Below the pieces are notes generated by a model. It had not been told where the DNA came from and ran no database searches. It saw nothing but the letters and a program-made list of their open reading frames with translations. A stretch of DNA of 40,293 bases, taken from the NCBI GenBank assembly GCA_023386365.1, contig JAEWJX010000107.1, positions 1 through 40,293 of the forward strand. The letters are read 5' to 3'. This stretch comes from Actinomycetes bacterium. GTDB taxonomy: Bacteria > Actinomycetota > Actinomycetes > Actinomycetales > Microbacteriaceae. A program made the translations under genes and the position numbers. This document shows positions 37,436-40,293 of the stretch, one piece after another (position 1 is the first letter of the stretch; each line of letters begins with the position of its first letter).

Positions 37436-38663
37436 CCTGCCCGGACCTTCGCTCACCGAGATCCGCGCCGCGCGTGAGCGTGCCGCCGAGGTGGCGATCG
37501 TCACGCCGATGGAGAACTCCCGGTTCCTCGCGGAGGTGCTCGGCGTTCCCGTGTACCTGAAGGCCGAGAACCTGCAGCGCACCGGCTCCTACAAGATCCG
37601 CGGAGCGTACAACCGGCTCTCGCAGCTCACCCCCGAGGAGCGCGCCCGGGGCGTCGTCGCCGCATCCGCCGGCAATCACGCACAGGGGGTGGCGCTGGCG
37701 GCCCGCGAGCTCGGCATCCACGCGACGATCTTCATGCCGATCGGCGTCGCACTGCCGAAGCTGCAGGCCACCCGCGGGTACGGCGCCGACGTGGTGCTGC
37801 ACGGCCACGTCGTCGACGAGACCCTGCAGGCGGCCGCCGAGTACGCCGAGCGCACCGGCGCCGTCATCATCCCCCCGTTCGACCACCCGGATGTGGTGGC
37901 AGGCCAGGGTGGTCTGGCGCTCGAGATCCTCGAGCAGGTCCCGGATGTGGCGAACGTGATCGTACCGATCGGCGGCGGCGGTCTCTGCGCCGGTATCGCC
38001 TCCGCGTTCGCGCAGCTCGAACCTGAGCTGGGGCGTCGTGTGCGGGTGATCGGCGTGCAGTCGGCGAACGCGGCCGCCTACCCGCCGTCGCTGCACGCGG
38101 GGGAGCCGGTGAAGATCACCCTCGCCCCGACGATCGCCGACGGCATCGCCGTCGGGCGTCCGGGCGAACTGAACTTCGCGATCATCCGCGACGCCGTCGA
38201 CACCGTCGTGACGGTGGAAGACGACGACACGGCCGGCGCGCTGGTGCTGCTGCTGGAGCGGGCGAAGCTCGTCGTCGAGCCGGCCGGTGCGGTCGGTGTC
38301 GCGGCCGCACTCTCGGGCTCGATCGAGGTCGAGGGTCCCACCGTCGTGCTGCTCTCCGGAGGCAACATCGACCCGATGGTGATGGAGCGCGTCATCAGTC
38401 GCGGTCTCGCCGCATCCCACCGGTACCTGAAGGTCAGCATCCCGCTGCCCGACCGCCCCGGCCAGCTGGCGCGGATCGCGGAACTGATCGCGGAGGCGAA
38501 CGCGAACGTCGTGGAGGTGCTGCACACCCGCCACGGTTTCGGGCTCGCCATCAGCGAGGTCGAGATCGAGATCCACATGGAGACCCGGGGCGCCGAGCAC
38601 GCCGAACTGGTGTTGCGCCGCCTCCGCGACGCGGGCTACGAGCCGAGCGTCGAAGCGGTCTGA
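37425..38663 (+). CDS. ilvA: Threonine ammonia-lyase with ACT domain
   Basis: A 412-residue PLP enzyme that deaminates threonine to 2-oxobutanoate, the first step of isoleucine synthesis (or threonine breakdown). The cofactor Lys is K57 in RTGSYKIRGAYN. ASAGNHAQGVA and the glycine loop VPIGGGGLCAG bind PLP phosphate, and VVLLSGGNIDP closes the site. The C-terminal ACT domain (about 330-412, LKVSIPLPDRPGQLARIAEL, ANVVEVLHTR) points to allosteric control. One ACT domain matches the short actinobacterial/TdcB-like form. The frame opens at 37383; GTG 37425 (VTVDLPGPSLTEIRAARERA) matches the family N-terminus, and an ATG at 37392 is the alternative. It is close to greA, as in many actinobacteria. 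Confidence 0.95.
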   Translation: MTVDLPGPSLTEIRAARERAAEVAIVTPMENSRFLAEVLGVPVYLKAENLQRTGSYKIRGAYNRLSQLTPEERARGVVAASAGNHAQGVALAARELGIHATIFMPIGVALPKLQATRGYGADVVLHGHVVDETLQAAAEYAERTGAVIIPPFDHPDVVAGQGGLALEILEQVPDVANVIVPIGGGGLCAGIASAFAQLEPELGRRVRVIGVQSANAAAYPPSLHAGEPVKITLAPTIADGIAVGRPGELNFAIIRDAVDTVVTVEDDDTAGALVLLLERAKLVVEPAGAVGVAAALSGSIEVEGPTVVLLSGGNIDPMVMERVISRGLAASHRYLKVSIPLPDRPGQLARIAELIAEANANVVEVLHTRHGFGLAISEVEIEIHMETRGAEHAELVLRRLRDAGYEPSVEAV

Positions 38664-38745
38664 GCTTTTTGCGCCGCGATAATCCGCGGCGCCCCGCTTC
38701 GCCGGCCGTGCGCGAACGCCCGGCTTCGCGGAATCCGCTCGGCCG

Positions 38746-38788
38746 TTGACAACGGCGGCGGCGTCGCTAATATAGGTGGAAACCTATA
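38746..38788 (+). promoter_or_regulatory. Consensus promoter and ArsR-type operator of the SRPBCC-ArsR pair
   Basis: TTGACA (38746-38751), a 16-nt spacer and TAATAT (38768-38773) make the strongest sigma-70 promoter in the window. The dyad TATAGGT-ggaa-ACCTATA (38771-38788) overlaps the -10 and covers the expected transcription start. Two 7-bp perfect arms and a 4-nt spacer are typical of ArsR-family operators. The 82 bp between ilvA and the promoter hold a GC hairpin (38671-38692) without a T-run. Confidence 0.75.
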
Positions 38789-38802
38789 GAACGGATTCCG
38801 CC

Positions 38803-39456
38803 ATGGCATTCTCGATCGACCCCGTCACCGCCGCCGGCCTCGTCACCCGCGAACTCCGCACCGGCGAACGCGACGGCGCCCCCACCCGCATCGCCGTCGC
38901 CCGCCGCGAGTACGCCACCGACGCATCCGACCTGTGGAGCGCGCTCACCGACCCCGAGCGCATCCCGCGCTGGTTCCTGCCCATCTCTGGCGACCTCAGC
39001 GTCGGGGGCCGCTACTCGCTCGAAGGCAACGCCTCGGGCACGGTCGAGAGCTGCGACGCTCCGCGTCGCTTCGCCGTCACCTGGGAGATGATGGGCGCCC
39101 CGTCGTGGCTCACCATCAGCCTCGCCCCCACCGCGAACGGCACCGAACTCGAACTCGTGCACGAGGCCCACGTACCGGAGGAGTTCTGGGGCGTGTACGG
39201 TCCGGGCGCCGTCGGCATCGGCTGGGACGGGGCGCTGATGGGGCTCGGAGCGCACCTCGCCACCGACGCGCCCGTCGACCAGGAGGAGGCGATGGCGTTC
39301 CCGTTCACCAACGAGGGCCGCGCGTTCTACCGCGCCGCCGCCGACGGCTGGACGGATGCGGCGATCGCCGCCGGCGAGGACGCCGAGCAGATGCGCGCGG
39401 CCGGTGAAGGCGCCTACGCGTTCTACACGACCCTCCCGGATGGCATGGGCCAATGA
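38803..39456 (+). CDS. SRPBCC (AHSA1/START-like) domain protein
   Basis: A 217-residue protein with an AHSA1-type START/Bet v 1 fold. The core from about residue 35 to 140 reads ARREYATDASDLWSALTDPERIPRWFLPISGDLSVGGRY, then GTVESCDAPRRFAVTWEM and TELELVHEA. A C-terminal extension (EGRAFYRAAADGWTDAAIAAGED) contains the WxxA-type helix common to ArsR-linked members. Such proteins bind hydrophobic ligands in a cavity; in this arrangement they are under control of the adjacent ArsR repressor. The frame opens at 38776, but ATG 38803 gives a normal start and lies downstream of the operator. It overlaps the arsR-type gene by ATGA (39453-39456). Confidence 0.92.
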   Translation: MAFSIDPVTAAGLVTRELRTGERDGAPTRIAVARREYATDASDLWSALTDPERIPRWFLPISGDLSVGGRYSLEGNASGTVESCDAPRRFAVTWEMMGAPSWLTISLAPTANGTELELVHEAHVPEEFWGVYGPGAVGIGWDGALMGLGAHLATDAPVDQEEAMAFPFTNEGRAFYRAAADGWTDAAIAAGEDAEQMRAAGEGAYAFYTTLPDGMGQ

Positions 39457-39836
39457 GCGCGCTCCCGGTCGACCCGATCTTCGAGGCACTCGGCGACCCG
39501 GTGCGGCGGCTCATCCTGACACTCGTGGCGCCGGGGGAGCAGCCCGCGGGCGCCCTTGTCGAGGGCGTGCAGCGGGTGCAGACCATCTCGCAGCCGTCGG
39601 TGTCGCAGCACCTCCGGGTGCTGCGCGATGCGGGGCTGCTCAGCGTGCGCGCCGAAGGCACCCGCCGCATCTACGCCCTTGACGCGGATGCGGTCGAGTC
39701 TGCGCAAGGCTGGCTCGCCTCGCTCACGGCCGACCCGCTCGCCACCCTTGCGAACCCGCTCGACGCCCTCGCCACCGAGGTGGCACGCGGCAAGCGCGCG
39801 GGGCGCGCGGACGGAGCCCGCACTGCTGCTGGTTGA
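39453..39836 (+). CDS. ArsR-family winged-helix repressor
   Basis: A 127-residue ArsR-type regulator: the opening PIFEALGDPVRRLILTLVAPG, the recognition helix TISQPSVSQHLRVLRDAGLLSVRAEG and the wing RRIYALD. There is no CxC metal-binding motif, so it is unlikely to sense arsenic or metals and fits the group paired with SRPBCC proteins. It is coupled to the SRPBCC gene by an ATGA overlap and probably represses both from the TATAGGT dyad. Its stop TGA (39834-39836) belongs to repeat copy C, so its last residues may have been reset by repeat insertion. Confidence 0.93.
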   Translation: MSALPVDPIFEALGDPVRRLILTLVAPGEQPAGALVEGVQRVQTISQPSVSQHLRVLRDAGLLSVRAEGTRRIYALDADAVESAQGWLASLTADPLATLANPLDALATEVARGKRAGRADGARTAAG

Positions 39837-39863
39837 GTAGCCGCGGAGCGGCGTATCGAAACC
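39831..39863. repeat. Dispersed repeat, copy C (GGTTGAGTAGC ... GCGTATCGAAACC)
   Basis: 33 bp, with the same ends as copy A but a shorter centre (cgcggagcg). It sits between the convergent arsR-type and greA genes, and its GGTTGA supplies the arsR-type stop codon. Confidence 0.7.
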
Positions 39864-39874
39864 CGGCGGAAGCG

Positions 39875-40293
39875 TCAGCCCTTGAAGGTCTCGACCTTCA
39901 CGATCTCGACCGGGATGTCGCGCCCGTTCGGCGCCGTGTAGCTGAACTTCTCGCCCACCGTGCGGCCGAGGATGGCCTGGCCGATGGGGCTCGACTCCGG
40001 GTACACGTCGAGGTCGTCGTTGTCGGCCGCGATCTCGCGGTTGCCGAGCAGGAACACCGACTCGTCGCCGGCGATCACCGCGGTGACGAGCGTGCCCGGC
40101 GCGACCGTGCCATCCGATTCGGGCGCCTCGCCGACGGTGGCGGTGCGCAGCAACTGCGTGAGCTGACGGATGCGGGCCTCGATCTTGCCCTGCTCGTCTT
40201 TCGCGGCGTGGTATCCGCCGTTCTCCTTCAGGTCGCCCTCTTCGCGGGCCGCCTCGATCTTCTTGGCGATGTCGACGCGCGCCGGACCCTCCA
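39875..40293 (-). CDS. greA: Transcription elongation factor GreA, N-terminus cut by the window
   Basis: The frame is open to the window edge and gives 138 C-terminal residues of a protein normally about 160-165 long. GreA binds the RNA polymerase secondary channel and stimulates cleavage of backtracked RNA. The N-terminal coiled coil is partly visible, with the acidic tip GDLKENGGYHAAKDEQGK in the actinobacterial form. The C-terminal FKBP-like domain follows (GTLVTAVI, DLDVYPESSPIGQAILGRTVGEKFSYTAPNGR). The ATG at 40153 is an internal frame opening, not the real start. Confidence 0.96.
   Translation of the reverse strand, partial: EGPARVDIAKKIEAAREEGDLKENGGYHAAKDEQGKIEARIRQLTQLLRTATVGEAPESDGTVAPGTLVTAVIAGDESVFLLGNREIAADNDDLDVYPESSPIGQAILGRTVGEKFSYTAPNGRDIPVEIVKVETFKG

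Noticed and set aside
38671..38692. GC hairpin after ilvA (GCGCCGCG-ataatc-CGCGGCGC) as a terminator
   Set aside because: The T-run lies before, not after, the hairpin, so it does not fit an intrinsic terminator on either strand; it may still slow polymerase.
1..40293. CRISPR array
   Set aside because: No regularly spaced direct repeats were seen anywhere; dispersed repeats are few and irregularly placed.

Overview
The window comes from a GC-rich actinobacterium. Gene content and order (mfd, mazG, hisS, eno, a FtsB/DivIC-type septum protein, DUF501, type II NADH dehydrogenase, lemA-htpX, ilvA, greA) fit the family Microbacteriaceae best. This placement is inferred from synteny, protein style, GTG starts and pervasive GC-ending codons, not from a search. 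There is no integrase, transposase or CRISPR array. It reads as ordinary chromosome with accessory genes between housekeeping blocks.

Layout. 1-6.7 kb: the 3' two thirds of mfd, two small unknown genes, a hexapeptide-repeat protein, a CPBP membrane protease, an MFS drug-type exporter and mazG. 6.7-11.9 kb: a CGNR zinc-finger regulator divergent from an EamA exporter, an SDR oxidoreductase divergent from its likely TetR repressor, and an ABC-2 exporter pair. 11.9-18.4 kb: hisS, eno, ftsB-like, DUF501, a membrane-anchored subtilase and ndh. 18.4-22.3 kb: an orphan phage-like cell-wall hydrolase, a first MFS symporter, an unknown 233-residue protein, a two-gene HTH/membrane-protein operon and a tRNA. 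22.4-26.9 kb: a TetR - MFS - PLP enzyme - FAD aldonolactone/alditol oxidase operon, the best candidate for an uncharacterised pathway. 26.9-32.1 kb: a second ABC-2 exporter, lemA, htpX, an EEP hydrolase and a YcaQ-type DNA glycosylase. 32.3-36.2 kb: a complete binding-protein-dependent ABC importer. 36.2-40.3 kb: an AI-2E family transporter, ilvA, an SRPBCC-ArsR pair under an obvious operator, and the 3' part of greA.

Three patterns run across the genes. First, many genes have no Shine-Dalgarno sequence but carry a -10 hexamer (xANNNT, usually TANNNT) exactly 6 nt, in a few cases 7 nt, before the start codon, so their transcripts are probably leaderless; this also settles several starts. Second, the octamer GGATGCGG/CCGCATCC occurs at least 31 times by hand count, far more than composition would give, mostly locked to one codon frame. 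Third, small dispersed inverted repeats sit right at gene ends and in several cases supply the stop codon.
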